Both the position numbers and the translations under genes were made by a program. The notes under the pieces were generated by a model. The model had not been told where the DNA came from. It worked only from the letters and a program-made list of their open reading frames with translations, and searched no databases. A stretch of DNA of 64,000 bases from Phragmites australis (taxonomy: Eukaryota; Streptophyta; Magnoliopsida; Poales; Poaceae): positions 6,510,001 to 6,574,000 of the forward strand of contig NC_084924.1 of NCBI RefSeq assembly GCF_958298935.1. Direction: 5' to 3'. Below are positions 23,628-36,802 of the stretch, piece by piece. Within the stretch, counting starts at the first letter, position 1. Every line of letters starts with the position of its first letter.

Positions 23628-26149
23628 TTCGTTCTCAGAGCGGACTGGAATGAAGCTGCTGTGCTGTGTTCTCTTTCCGTTGCTGTGAGCCCTCTTCTAG
23701 CACGCCTCAATCAGCTTCTTCCCTTTTGTTGAATTGAAGACGCATGGAGACAAATCTGTGGCTGCGTCTTGTTTTAATGGGGGCCAACTCTTGGACGAAA
23801 ACGGATGCGATGCATTCAGCAGCACCAAATCTTGAGAGAGGATACACGCAATTTATCATCCATGTCACACCGAATGGATCAGCGTGAGGAAATTATAGCG
23901 CGTATCACTCAGCTATCGCAATTGCAATGCGTAGATTTTACGCAAATCAGATGCAAAAAAAAATGCAAACGAACAAACGAGCACCATAAAAATAGAAGAA
24001 AAACAAATCAACCACACGAGTGCATAAAGAAAAAGGATAAACAAAAGGAAATCGATAAGAAAAATAATCAAGAACTGCCCTAAACTAGAAACAAACCAAG
24101 GAGAAGGCTAGTGGGATTAGCCATCTTCTTGATCGATCAAAAGCTACGCTAAAACCGACGAGCTTCTACGGAATCGATCTTTTTTTTTTAGAAGAGTGCG
24201 CCTGAGATCTAAATGTCCTGGAATTTGGGGGACCTGAGAGAGGGCGCAGATTGGATGGATGATAGCGAGCGGCGAGAGGGGGAGGAAAACAGGAGCGAGG
24301 TTGTTGGCGAGGGGAGGGAGACTCGTTCCTGTCCTCGCTGGTAAACAAACGGAAACGGCTGGTAGGATATTTCTTCTTCTAAGGAAATCATTTACTCTAG
24401 TATTTGTTTCTTGAAAGATTTAATTATACACGCTTCCTAATCTTCAGACGCCCGTGTGAACGTCAGCGAGTTTCGAGGAGGGGTTAGGGTTCAGGATTCA
24501 CCGGTAACAAAGGGGTTGGAGGGAGGTTGGGGTGGCAGCCGGACCGGTGATGGGCTGCGACGTGGTGGCACTGTGGGTGGCAGGTGGATGGTGGGCGAGA
24601 TTGGTGGCGGGGGAGCTTAAAAATAGATTGATTAGCGTGGCGACGGGCGATGAGAGCGGATCTGGCGACGGGGACGCCACCGGAGACGGGACGAGGTAGG
24701 CGGCAAGGGGGCGGAGGGGCTGGGGCAAAGCAAGAAGAAGAACAATGCGTTGGATACGGGAGGTAGAAGAAAGAATGTGGGCCGTTGAATTTTAATTAGA
24801 TGGCTCAAATTCATTGTTAGGGTCGATGCGGTCATACAAGATGTTGACCACGACGCACGGGCGCGGCTCGGGTGCATGGCGGGTCCCAAGGGGCTTAGAG
24901 CCCTCTGGCCGACTGGCCCTGAGGTTGATAGTTAGCTGGTCGATCAAACCTTTCAAAGGCGGGCTTTTTCCTTTTTTGTTTGACGTTTGTTGGGTGTGTG
25001 TTGTACTAGAATTGTTTTTTTAATCTCTTAATACTAGAGAGAGTCTAAAACGCATATCACCTTAGTGTTTTAGGAGCTCTCAATACCTGATTTTTCAGCC
25101 ATCTAATTTTGAGATATGTGACTCATATTAGACCTAACTTTGTACTAACCAAAAAAATCAGTTGTTACTGAGGGATCTAACACCTGTTTTTTTTATTACA
25201 CTGTCGTTACTGAAAAATTACACCAAAAAACAACTGTAACTCGTGTGTAATTTAACGGTAAAGCATAAATCTTGATACAAATTTAAGGCACCAAATTTTA
25301 AACACGCTATGGTAAAATTAAGCGATTCCCTAATACTACAATGACACGCAGTTTCCTAATACAGTTACAAGCAGAGAGTTCTGGAAAAAACTGACTCCAG
25401 TTTGTACGGTGTTAGCGTTCAACGACCAGTCATCATTCAGCAAATCGCTCGACCAGGACCCGCGGCGGTCAGACGCCGTATGTGCTGGTCTAAGAACGCC
25501 GGCAACATGGCTACGCCGGCGGCCGGCCTGCGCGGCAGATCAGCCAGCCAACCGCCGCCGCCGCTCCCGTTCACAAGTCACCTATCCAAGAGCTCGCATG
25601 CCCGTGAGATGGGAAAAGGGTTGGATGGGGTGACGAACGTGTCAAATGGGAGAGTTGGTTTACCACTCGCTCCAGAACACACGCAGGTATTTCCATACGA
25701 CCCATCGTCGATTATGTGATTCCTCATGGTTTGCTTTGTACGTACAATCAAATTCGGCACTGCACTCCATGTCAGATACGATGAAAGGAAAAAAAGAGAC
25801 CAATTAGAACTCCTAGGTAATAAAGCATGCGAACGTGTCATGAAAAAAAAAACAATGTTTAGTTTGATTTCGAATAAGATTAAAAAAGATTATCCACTAA
25901 TTTTTCTTTTATTTTTTTCATTTATTTTTATTAATAAGTCGGTGAGGCTGAAGAATAAATGTGGATAATATTAATTATATGAGAGGAAATTAGAGGAATA
26001 AGTGATACGGGAACAATCTTGACAAGCGAGCAAAGCACGTAAACAAAACAATTATTTTACTCTACAGACGAATTCAAGCAGAAATCAGACGCATGCCAAG
26101 GCAAAGCACATTCCAATATTCTATCACTGGCAGTGTCAGCTGTCTCAGC
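23628..26149. other. Intergenic, kinase to LFG
   Basis: Contains the kinase leader and promoter (to about 23800), A-rich DNA, a GC-rich patch at 24180-24740, and AT-rich sequence around 25020-25340. No frame with family resemblance; the 24498-24889 minus-strand frames are Pro/Ser-rich low complexity. Confidence 0.55.
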
Positions 26150-27087
26150 TCAGGAATCGGCGGCGCGGAAGAGCGTGAGGAGGGAGAGGAAGAGGTTGAC
26201 GACGTCGAGGTAGAGCGCGACGGCGGCCCAGACGTACTCGTCGTACGAGTAGCGCTTTATGAGGTTGTCCGTGTCGTAGATGATGTACCCGCAGAAGATC
26301 AGCGCCGCCAGCCCGCCGTAGATCATCAGCGAGATGCGGCCCAGCGGGAAGAAGAGCTGGATGAGCGCGAACACCACGAGGATCATGACGGCCGCGAAGA
26401 GGAACGGGCCCAGGAAGCTGAAGTCGTGCCCGCGCTTCGCCGCCCAGAACGTGTACGCCGTCAGGCTCAGCACCACCACCGACGTCAGGATGGCCGATTC
26501 CAGAATCACCACCCCTGCAGCAGCAGCAGCAGCATCGTTACATGGTGAGCATGGTTCAGCTGCGGTGACGCAATCTTCAGAGCAGAGCAAACTGCCATCT
26601 TTTAACTGTACCTTTGGTGAAGGCGCAGGTGAGGCCGACGGCGAAGCTGATGGCGACGGTGAAGAGGCCGAGGAGCAGCAGGTTCACCGGGTGGTGCTGG
26701 TAGTAGTAGTACAGAGGACACAGCACTGCAAAGATGAGAGCAAACAAAACCGATCAATCGAACTGCTCGTGTCGTATGCCATCCAAGAAACCAAAATGGA
26801 GCAGCGCGCGCACCGATGAATGGGAGGACGATGAGGAAGATGTAGAGGCCCAACCCCCCGGGCGTGGAGACGAAGAAGAGCGCGATGGGGCGCACGTAGA
26901 CGACGACGGCTGCTACGGCGACGGTGAGCAGCATCTGGATGGAGAGGATGCTGTACACCTTCCGGATGAAGGCCCATCGCAGCCGCGGGTCCTCCAGCAT
27001 CATCGGGTACAGCGGCCACGCCGCCTGCCCCGCCTCCGCATCCCCCGCGTACCACTCGGGCTCCTTGGGCGGCGGCCGGAAGTACAT
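26150..27087 (-). CDS. LIFEGUARD / Bax inhibitor-1-like membrane protein
   Basis: Three exons on the minus strand: 27087-26814, 26725-26612 and 26514-26150, giving 250 residues, normal for plant LFG proteins. After a soluble N-terminus (PPPKEPEWYAGDAEAG, then DPRLRWAFIRKVYSILSIQM, a family signature) there are seven hydrophobic segments from about residue 50 to 235, including VVILESAILTSVVVLSLTAY and ISLMIYGGLAALIFCGYIIY followed by DTDNLIKRYSYDEYVWAAV. Members sit in the ER or tonoplast and dampen stress-induced cell death by altering calcium leak; plant LFGs also support powdery mildew susceptibility. The three-exon layout and lengths agree with the family. A (CT)n tract directly abuts the start codon. 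Confidence 0.94.
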
Positions 27088-27088
27088 C

Positions 27089-27109
27089 CTCTCTCTCTCT
27101 CTCTCTCTC
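27089..27109. repeat. (CT)n tract in LFG leader
   Basis: About ten CT units, that is (GA)n on the coding strand, ending one base before the LFG start codon. It is very likely transcribed in the 5' UTR. Confidence 0.9.
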
Positions 27110-30100
27110 ACAGCGGGCTCGGAGTGAGTGCTTCTTGGTCGGTGTCTTGTGCGGTGGTCAGGCTGCGGCGAGAGCTCGCGGGCGCGGGGTCTTAAGGAGG
27201 GGGGGAATGAGCCAATGGCGAGGGTGAGAGGACGGCGCGAGAGAGGAGGTGAAGGTTCGGGAGGATTCCGTTTTCGCGAGGCGGGGCGGGTGGGTTCCGA
27301 CGTTGCGGGACCCGGAGCCTGACGCGTGGGCCCAAGGTGTGCGAGCCGCCTTCTGGTCACGTCTCAGTCCGGTCTGGTAGGGCGGATGGTCGGCTCCCCC
27401 GCGTGCTTGCATCAGCGCGTGCATCAGCTTGTGCTCAGTGCGTGTTTGGTTGCCTGGGCTAGTTCTGTCGCTGCATCCGCGCGTGCAAACGCATCGAGGG
27501 GGAGGGGAAATATGTTGCTTATTGGAATCGTAAGACTATTTTTAACGGTTTTTTGCGAGTCGTGTTTTTTAAATGGATTTTTATTCTTTTAAGTGTTTTA
27601 ATGGGTTTTTATGATTCTTTTAAGAAGGATTCTTAAGACTATTTTCTTTATCTTAGATTTTTTTTATAAATTTTTTTATAAAAAATATTAAAGATAAAAA
27701 AATTAAGAGAATAAGAATCAGAAAGATAATAAAAAAACAAAAAATGGAAAATAGTTGAACATGCCTAATGGTTTTCTTCGGGCGCACGCCTGCTCGCTCT
27801 TTTTCCGTGCGTGTCGAGTCTAATGCATCGGGATTTCTCTGGTCGAAGCAAAGCATGATCACCATTCGGTAGATGCAAGAGCCGAATGTACTTCCTCGCA
27901 GGAAAAAGAGAGAGAGAATGTACTGGTGTGCTGACGTCACTTATATAATTTTAATTTTCCGTGAGGGTTCGCTTATATTTGGATTATATAATCTAATAAT
28001 TAAAAGATTAAAATGGGTTTATAATAAAGATGCTTCACTTGGATTCTTTGAGAGGCTAGAGCTCACTAGAGTGAGACTTTCTTTTTTTTAGGAATGCCTA
28101 GAGAGTGAGGATTTTTTATTTTTATATATTTTTGTGGAATTTGCAAAAAAACGTGTGATGACTTTAAAAATTCATAGATCTATACTCTTGTCGCACGTTG
28201 AACGGGAGAGAAGAATATGTCATCCGTTAAAAGGGGTGATATGTTCATATGATAGGTTAGCATGGACAGGGCTAGTATCTACCACCGATTGAATGGGTTG
28301 TCACTGACGTATCGCTTACACTTGTTGCCAGTTAAACATACAATCAATGACAGGAGTATAATCTACAATTTTTTAAATGGGTGTAATTTTTCTTTTTGCA
28401 AATTCTTTATAGTAGCCCAACGGGAACCAAAGGGTGGTAGGCTGCTTTCCTAGATCTTTTTAATTTTTTATATTTCAAAAATCAAAAAATTATAAAAGTA
28501 GGTGTTCGTTCGAAAAATTATAAACAATCTTGTCTATCCAACGGGTGATAGGTTTGAAAAAATAAACCTATTGCCCTTCTAACGGAAGGCATGTTATTTT
28601 TTTAAAAAAAAAATCAAAAATCTTTTCAAAAATTTTATTGTACGCACTGTGTCAAAACAAAAAAGGGCCGCGATAACTGCTCTGTTTTATTCTCCATAGA
28701 GTTTTATCATCAAACATGTAATCAATTTTATGCAGTAAAATTATGTTGTAATCTGTTTGAAGATGCAATTGGTCTTGCAGATATGTTGGTGCAGTTGAAG
28801 GGCCATATAGAGTGACAAAACAACCAAGTAACACACGGACACTGGGTGTTTTAAGACAATATAATAAACATAAACAGTTCATAGAGCATTCACTATAATT
28901 TTTCCGAACATATATTTTGTTGACTTCCTCATCAGGATATGCTCATCTATTTCGGTTTCTACGGTCCACATCATTCAAGAAAAAGCGCCTATGGATCCTC
29001 CGGTCCTCCCGTGCATCATGCACATCAATTTTGTCAAGGATTAAGAAAAATATGTTATCTGGCAAAGTAGACATTCCTAATACGATCAGTCCACGAACTA
29101 TCAACTCAGGAACGATCAACTCAGGAAAATCAATGACTTCTCGTCCTTTGATGTACTCTCTTTCCACGTAGCACGCCACGATGCTGCAAGAGAGGTACCC
29201 CAGTTCGGCAATGACCCTAGGTAGCCAATATGCCCATCGACCGCCAGCTCGAGGCATCCTAACTATTGAGGTTAGTTACTCGAGCACCTGCATTGCAAGA
29301 TTCTTGTGGTTAACAAGATGACAAGATGCCATATGAAACACATGAAGTAAATTGACATCAAGTTCAATCTCTAGACAGCAGGATTATTGCAATGATCATG
29401 CCAACTGATGAACGTTTGAAAACACAAGTCCAAATACTTTGCAAAAAAAGTGAAAGATGCACGGTGGAAAAGATTACGAGCAAGAAAATATCAATCTGGG
29501 TAGGCGATGTGTCGGGGCTCCCTGGGCATTAAGTACATTAAATCTGATGTGTCGGTTTAAGATCGGACAGCTTATATTAAAAGCATGGAAGTGGAAGGGG
29601 TATTTTGTGATCTAATCTCAACCGCAAAAGGTAGATCGGACGGTTCGAGCTTTACCTGCTTCTTCCCCGGTGTGCTGTACCGCGGTGGCGACTTGCTCCG
29701 CGGCAACACTACTGCCGGACTTCGTCGGAATCGCGATGCAGCGTTGGAAACTCGTCAGAGAGCAGAGGAGAGCGATCGGGAGGTTTAGGCGAGCCCGTTT
29801 GACGCGGAATTGGGCGTCGCGAGCCTCTGTACTGTGCGGGCGACGGCGAGAGGCGGCGAAGAGGATCCGTGTGCGTCGGCGGCGGTGCTCCGGTGGTCTA
29901 TGGTCAACGATATCGCTACGGGGAGCTTCCTCGCGAACTTGTGTCGCAGTAGAGCCCCTTGTAGGCGTCGGATCGGCTTCGGCGGCGAAGATAGGGCGCG
30001 GCGTGCAACTCCGGCGGTGGCGGAAGCTTGGCGCGGGACACTTGGGCTTCTGTTTTCGCAGCGATAGCGCGGGGGCGATCTTGCGATGGACGTGGGATGC

Positions 30101-30698
30101 TCCTAGAGTCTCGGGTGTCACTATTTATAGGCCAACCAGGGTTTCCCGGCGGCGCGAGGTTGTAGGAGCTCCTTGGGTGCGGGCCCCGTGCGGCAGAGAC
30201 TTGACAGGGAAGGAAGTGGGGCTTCTGGAGCTGGTGGGCTGCGGTCTGAATGTCTGATGTCCAGCCCAGCACAGAGGGAAGGGTGGCGCACTGGGAGTTG
30301 GGCTGAGATCGGCCCAGGCAGGGAGAAGACAGATCGGGGGAGTGCTGGGCTTCGGCCCAAGGAATGAGGGAGGAGGTTGGCGGGCCGAGGAGAAGGAAAG
30401 AGATGGGCGCAGCTGAATCCTGGCCTACGTGTTACATGTTTCGACTCGACCACTGGAGATGCTCTTACAAAACATGCGAGATGCAAAAATAGATGAGGCA
30501 CTTCAATAGAATAATCAAGTGCTTCGTAACATATACATGAAGTAAAAGCCTGGGATAGTTTCGGTGTTTCGGTATCTTGTGCCGCAAGTTTCATTTAGAG
30601 AGCAAACGGGCTGCCCAACTCTCGCCCGTTTAGCCCAGGTTCGATTTCAGTTTTGAAGCCACGGAGACATCGGGCTGGCTGCCGCAAACCAGCAACCG
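27110..30698. other. Intergenic, LFG to PP2C
   Basis: GC-rich LFG promoter to about 27500, then AT-rich DNA with no gene. The GC-rich block 29600-30450 shows long frames on both strands (to about 195 codons) with Arg/Ser/Pro composition and no family match; it could be the leader of a decayed retroelement. A 104-codon minus frame at 28943-29257 is unrecognised. Confidence 0.5.
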
Positions 30699-30706
30699 TA
30701 TAAAAG
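30699..30706 (+). promoter_or_regulatory. TATA box of the PP2C locus
   Basis: TATAAAAG, 182 bp before the first ATG (30888), followed 25-35 bp later by a CT- and CA-rich start-site region. A good plant core promoter by position. Confidence 0.7.
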
Positions 30707-30887
30707 CCCCCTTCTCCTCCACTAGCGGCAGCGCACCCCAGTTCCACAAGCAAACCAACTTGCTCCGTGTTCTCTCGCGCAGCTCGGAGTCCGCCGCTCG
30801 CGGAGGTAGGTTTCCTCTCTCTTTCTATCACAAATTCTTCCTCCTCCCCTTGCTCAACACCCCTCTCTCCATTTCTCTCGTAAGGAG

Positions 30888-33800
30888 ATGGCCGCCGCTG
30901 GAGAGTTGACGCGTGCGCACCCCCCTCTCCTTCCCGACCCGTCGAAGGGAGGGAGCGTCCCCGCGCGGGCGTTGTGTGAGGCAGGACAAGATATAGCATC
31001 TAGAATTTTTGATCAGTTTGTTGGTGACACCGATAGGGATAAAGTGGTTGTTGTGGTGGGATGTGTTTGCGCAGTTGTGATGTTTGGAACTCTGATAAAA
31101 TGGGGGATTCTTTCGCCGTTTGAAGGAGGAAGGGGAGGGGATGGTGGCGGAGGTGGGGATGGCGGAGATGGCGGTGGAGAGGGAGAGGGAGGGGGAGGGG
31201 GAGATGGTGACGAGGATCACGATGATGAGGCTGGATACGTTCTCAGGTTGGTTGAGATATGTAACTGTTCGTTGAGCGCTAATGTGTGCAGTTTTTGCTT
31301 AGTATTTGTGCGAACTTATATGTAGTTTCAACATATAATTTTTCAGAATAGCAAACGCTGACATGAGTGCATCTGAGATCTGACACTCGTGTTCCTGTAA
31401 CATCAAAGTTTACTGATGTTGGAGAAAATGCCAGAATTAAGTTTGCAGCATCATCTATGCAAGGATGGCACGGGAAAATGGAAGATGCTGTGAGTAATTC
31501 TAGAGATCCTTGTTCGGATTATTGGGAGTATAGCTCTACAAATATATATATGATTGACTTGCTAGTAATTGGGGTGAAATACTAACACTAATTTTTACCC
31601 TTCTTATTCTGTAGCGTGCAACGGTCCCAGACCTAGATGACGCCACATCTTTCTTTGGTGTTTATGATGGCCATGGAGGTTTGATCTCATCATATTCTTG
31701 TAAAAAAAAATTCAAACACATCACCTATTAACATAACGGGTCATTTCAAGCATTGATATCTCACAGAATCCATAATCTTCCAGAGAACTGTACATTGTTT
31801 GCATGTGTTTGTTAAATTATATTGTCTGCAGGCATGCTTTGGGTGTTGTAATTTTCATTTCAGCTGCCAATATTTCTGGTAATCATGACGCATAATTATG
31901 TATTGATGCTACAATTGAACATGAAGCATCAACTTAACTGGTCTTCTTTGACATATAAGCTCCTGGGCACAGTAGTACTATTGGTCCCTCTGTTTTTCAA
32001 TAGGTAGCATTTACCACAGTAGTTAGATAAGATGGCCATACTGAGTTGTTTATTTTCCTTTTGAGGATGTGAAGTATCAGCGTATTGTGCGAGACAATTT
32101 CATACTGAGCTTCTGGACCAGGAAGATTATGAAAACGACCTGACTAATGCAATGCGGAATCTGTTTTTCAGGTTATTCTGTTGACAATTAATCCTGTGAC
32201 CCAACTCTTTGGTTTCATTAGTTTTTCCATTTTCTATACTGGAAGTTGAAAACTTGAAATGGCCAATATTATCTCCATCTTGCTCATAGTTGCATTTGCT
32301 GCATGTGCAAATACGTCATATGTGACTGTTGTTCCTGCTTACTTGTTGCAGAATGGATGAGCTGTTGCAACAATCAGATGAATGGAGGGAATTGGTTAAT
32401 ACCCGTGGTAGTAGCGATTGGACACAGTTTCTCAGGACTGGTGTTTGTGCTAACAGTTGGCCCTGCACACAGGTAAAATGTCCACACTTGAATATTTGTT
32501 CTTTAAGCATACAGCTGTCGAAGAAGTTCATCAAAACTTATCTCTTGGATATTGTGCATATTATTATCTGTAAAAAGGATCTGGAAGGCATGGGTATGAT
32601 ATGGAGGATATATTGTTCTTTCTCGAGATGTGATTCGGTGTTGGAAGCGACATATTTAACACCTAGCTTCAGTAAGATGCCATGTCCAGATTTGAGAGCC
32701 AGTTTTACTGAGTTGGAGGCCATATATTTGCTAGGTTCTCTTTGCACCTTGGTTGTAATCCAACTGCCCAAATTAAGGTATTACCTGAAGTATCACTTTT
32801 TTGGTTTGGAATTTACCGCTTTTTCATATCGTTTGCTTATTTATCAGAGGGCACATCGGAAAATGGTGCTGTTCTGGACCTATTTCTTGCCATCCATTTA
32901 TTTCATAAGATTTAAGTATTGTCTGTCATATACATCAGTTTGGATTTATCTTTTTCCCAGGCAACGCCTCACATAGCTCCAACACCAACAGGAAGCACAG
33001 CATGTATAGCTGCCATTAGAGGCAACCAGATCATTGTTGGAAATGTTGGTGATTCTCGTTGCGTACTCTCAAGGAATGGTCAGGTGTGTGTTTACTTTCT
33101 TGTAAAATTCTGCCTGAACCTAGTTGGCGTGCTCTTTTTTTGTAACAAATGTTTTTCAAGTGGTGCCTCAAAATTATGCTTGTTTCGATTGTATGAAAAG
33201 GCAATTGAATTGTCCACTGATCACAAACCAAATCGGCAAGATGAAAGACAGAGAAATCAGAGAGCAGGAGGACGATTAACGAGGGATAAGGTTCTTGTAG
33301 TAGCAGACGGACGAATCAGATGGCAATGGTTGGGCATCCACCGGATTAATGGAATCTTATCCGTCTCCAGAGTGATTGGTATAGTAGTGATTTTTTCTTT
33401 TTGCTCAGTTCTATATAATCTATTATTTTAAGGGAACCAGTAGGTAATTGTATACAATCAATTGCAGTATAATTTTTTCCTACTTTTCAGGCGATTTTGC
33501 ATTCAAGAAGAACTAGGATTTGCCTCCTGCAGAACAAATGGTGACATGTGATCCAGAAATTCGCATTGTAAGTGTGACTAAGTTGTTTTGTGGACTACTC
33601 GTATAAGTTTGTTCTGCTGTGTTTGGGCTGATGGAAAATGATCTTTTTCTTTGTTAGATGGAGATAACCAATGATATTGAGCTTATTGTCATACGAAGTG
33701 ACGGTATCTGGTAAGTCCTCAGCGAAAATAACTGGAGTGGTTACTTATTATTTTTGCTTCTAGGTCCAAAAACTAATGCAGAATATATCAACTCCACATG

Positions 33801-35036
33801 AAAGTTAGTAGCTTGCATGCTTATTTCTTCTAAGACAGTACTATTTATCCAGAGGGGTCTGTACATTTTCCTTCAGCTATACTGTGGGCAGCTTGGACAC
33901 TGGCTGCCTCTGAGGATAAGCTACTTCCAACACCATTTGTAGTTCAGTTTTGTATGATTTCTCGTTTAGGATGATTTAACTTGGTTACATGTAATGGTCC
34001 TAGAGATGTCGAAGTTACCACAAAGAGTAATGCCTGCCTGTCAATCTCTGTGTTAGCTAGTGCTTCTTATATCATTTACTTCATGAATTCTTATGTGCTT
34101 GGCTTAGCTAGTTGAGGAGGACAGGTCAAGTATGTTTGATTTTATTCTGTAAGAGCTTGATTCAAGAGACCTGAATCCCAGCATTCTGGGCACACCGATA
34201 GAAATTGTGCTAAGTTGTAGAGACTTGCTCTATATTTTTCTGTTTAAATGGGAAATTATAATGATAAAAGGTCAAAGTCAGCTTTACCACAATCTGCTAT
34301 ATAGCCCATGAATACCCAGGCAGCAGAACCCATTGGCATATTTGATTTCTCCGCATGTGTTGCTTTTGTAATATCGTTTCCTATGCTAAAATTGTGTGCC
34401 TCTTGTTTTTCTTTCGGCAGGGATTGTATGGCAAGTCAGCGTGTGGTTAATTTTGTACGCCGCCAATTAATATCCGTGAGTTTTCTCCCCCCTGATCTTA
34501 TCTGTATTGTCACGACAGTGTTACATTAAAAGGATATCTCCTACCGGATGAAGATTTTTTTATTGGGTGCATACAGAACATCTCCTCCTAAATATAGTAA
34601 CATTTACTACTGAATATACATCAGCTCCGAGGGATCTCTTTGGCCCTAGTAGTAGGATGGCTACCTGACAGATTAACATCGCAGGTTTACATTTGAGAGC
34701 ATAGCATGTTTGAGCTGTTTTCTCTTCTATTCATTTGTTGTTATTTGTATTCATGAGGTAACACGCTTCCAGAATCTGTTTTCCCGCATTGTCTTCAACA
34801 TATGGTTTCTGTGATCAACGCAGGGGGTGGCTGATCTTCGGGCCATCTGTGAGAGACTTGTTCATCGTGGCCTGCCATCGACTGACAACGCGACCGCCAT
34901 ACTGGTTCAGCTCAAGCACGCCGGAGGGCTTCATGTCCTGACCGAGTCCGACAACGAGGACGACGGCGACGACAACGCCCCCCTGGACACCGTAGTGGAA
35001 GATGAGGGGGGTCAATCAGGGAAGAGCAGGCCCTGA
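30888..35036 (+). pseudogene. PP2C phosphatase locus with in-frame stop and TM first exon
   Basis: Exons read by splice sites: 30888-31246, then from 31347 or 31378 to 31489, 31615-31678, 32066-32171, 32352-32472, 32961-33083, 33201-33378, 33491-33567, 33658-33710, 34421-34475, 34824-35036. The catalytic part is a plant PP2[69 protein letters not shown], so metal-binding Asp/Glu/Gly positions survive. Right after FAFKKN codon TAG (33514-33516) stands where relatives have Lys. Exon 1 is unusual: a hydrophobic helix (VVVVVGCVCAVVMFG) then a Gly/Asp-rich stretch. With the strong acceptor (exon at 31347) exon 1 runs into TGA at 31381; with the weaker AG at 31376-31377 it joins PP2C in frame. As read, the product is at most 362 residues, without the last third. 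All splice sites are intact, which suggests a young lesion. Confidence 0.75.
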
Positions 35037-36802
35037 TGGGCGATGAGATCAGGGAAGATTTGCAAGAGAAGAAAGCTCCTGGGATTTGCAAGTTTGCTAC
35101 AGTGCTGGTTTTCTTTTTCCTCTTCCACAGCTTAGGATGTACGCGTACTCTAGTAATGCTGCAGCCTGGGTACGTTCCAGAGGAGATTTTACTTGAGAGC
35201 CACTTGAATTCACGCGCATTTGTTTTTCAGATCTTTGAACCCTGAAGATGGTTAACCGAGTTAGTAATGCACTTCGTAAATTCGTCATTCCGTTAAGAAC
35301 TTGTATGCGTTAACATGCAGTATGCTGTGTCTGATCATCTCCCATGCCTGAAGTGCGTTTCGTAACGAAGCGAAGCTGGCAATTGCCAGAAGGGAGTCTG
35401 AACTTTTCCTTACGGATCGATGATCTGAACCTGATACTGGGCTCGGACGACTGCCAGCAGCCGCTGGCCGACGGCACACGACATCCTCTTGGCTCGAACA
35501 GACCACGTCTATCGCATCACCCTACATTTTGCAAGCCCTCCTGCCCATCGGGCATTTCTATCTTATTAATACAAATCTGGCAGCTCTCCTGCCGGTTGCA
35601 TTAAAAAAAAAAACATTTTGCAAGCCCGGCCGGGGACGCACGTTTGCAGAGCTGCGGATCAGATGGCCATGCGGCAACGTGGAAAGGAAAGGGAGGAAAA
35701 GCTGCTTGCGATCGCGTGATGCACGGCGGTCAGAATTGAGGCAGTACGAATCCTACCTACGTGCAATGGAATTGCTCTGTTTGACAGACGTGGTAGGATC
35801 TTGCTTGGTTTGACTAGAATTAACCGGATCTTATTTGCACTTGCTCAATTTAACCGATGTTGTAGGGAAGATTCGTTATGTTTGTTCTCGTGATTACGCA
35901 TATTTTTTATTTGTTCATACTTGATAGGTGGTGGAAATGGCCATGCTGGATCTATTGGGCAAGGGATGTTGAATCCTACAGATTCTGACGCTTCCATTTA
36001 GCTGTATGTTTCTCTCTTCCATATGTTGACGCAGAAGCAAAAGAAAAGATGCATCTGAGGTAATTGGCACAATGGGAGCTGAGATTTCTGTTTGCACATT
36101 GCCTGAGCAAGTAACATCTTATTATTTGGATATAAAGCAAATGGAATTTGTCCTTCGACTTGTAAGTTTAAACCAAGTCAGTTAATTTGCTACCATGCAT
36201 TACATATACAACTAGCCCTTTAGACGTATACAACTAACCCTTTAAATGGACAGCGCTAATCCCCGCGCACGTGACTTCCCAACGCGCGAGCGATTTCAGA
36301 CAGCAAAACGATAAGCCCCTCCGCCATCTCCCCCGCCTCCGCCTCCCACCACCCACGGCCGGCGGTGCCCCACCGCCTCACCGTGCCCCCGGTCTCCCGC
36401 CGCCGCCGTGCCGCCCTCCGCTAACCCGGCCCCATCCTCACCCCCGCCGTCGACGCTGCCCACCAGCGGCCCTCCACCGCCCGACCGGCGGCACCCTCGC
36501 CACTCGGCCTTAGCCCTCTCCCCCCCCCCCCGCCCGCCACCTCCGCCTCGCCGGCTGCCGCCCTCGGACCTCCCTTTAGGCCTGTCGGGCACTCCACTCG
36601 CGAACCTCAAACCCTAACCCTAACCCGGATCTCCCTCGCCGACTGTCGTCCGCGACCGACTCAAACACGAACGAGCGCGCCGCAACTTCCCAAGTCGTGC
36701 ACGCACTCATATCAGGATTTTCGCCCTTTAAACGGTGTGAGTAGTTAGCTTTACGTTACAAACGGATCTTAAACTACTCTGAACGAAATTCTCTTAAACT
36801 GA
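35037..36802. other. Intergenic, PP2C to CACTA-like element
   Basis: PP2C 3' UTR, AT-rich DNA, then a C-rich block (36270-36640) rich in CCGCC with open frames on both strands but no recognisable protein. A short telomere-like run lies at its end. Confidence 0.5.
36609..36626. promoter_or_regulatory. Telo-box-like run
   Basis: AAACCCTAACCCTAACCC is almost three units of the plant telomere repeat. Short runs of this kind act as telo-boxes in promoters or mark old repair events; which applies here is unknown. Confidence 0.5.

Noticed and set aside
29618..30257. Long frames of up to 195 codons on both strands
   Set aside because: GC-rich DNA opens several frames at once; Arg/Ser/Pro-rich products without motifs.
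36296..36610. Gly/Arg or Pro-rich frames in the C-rich block
   Set aside because: Low complexity, open on both strands, no motif.
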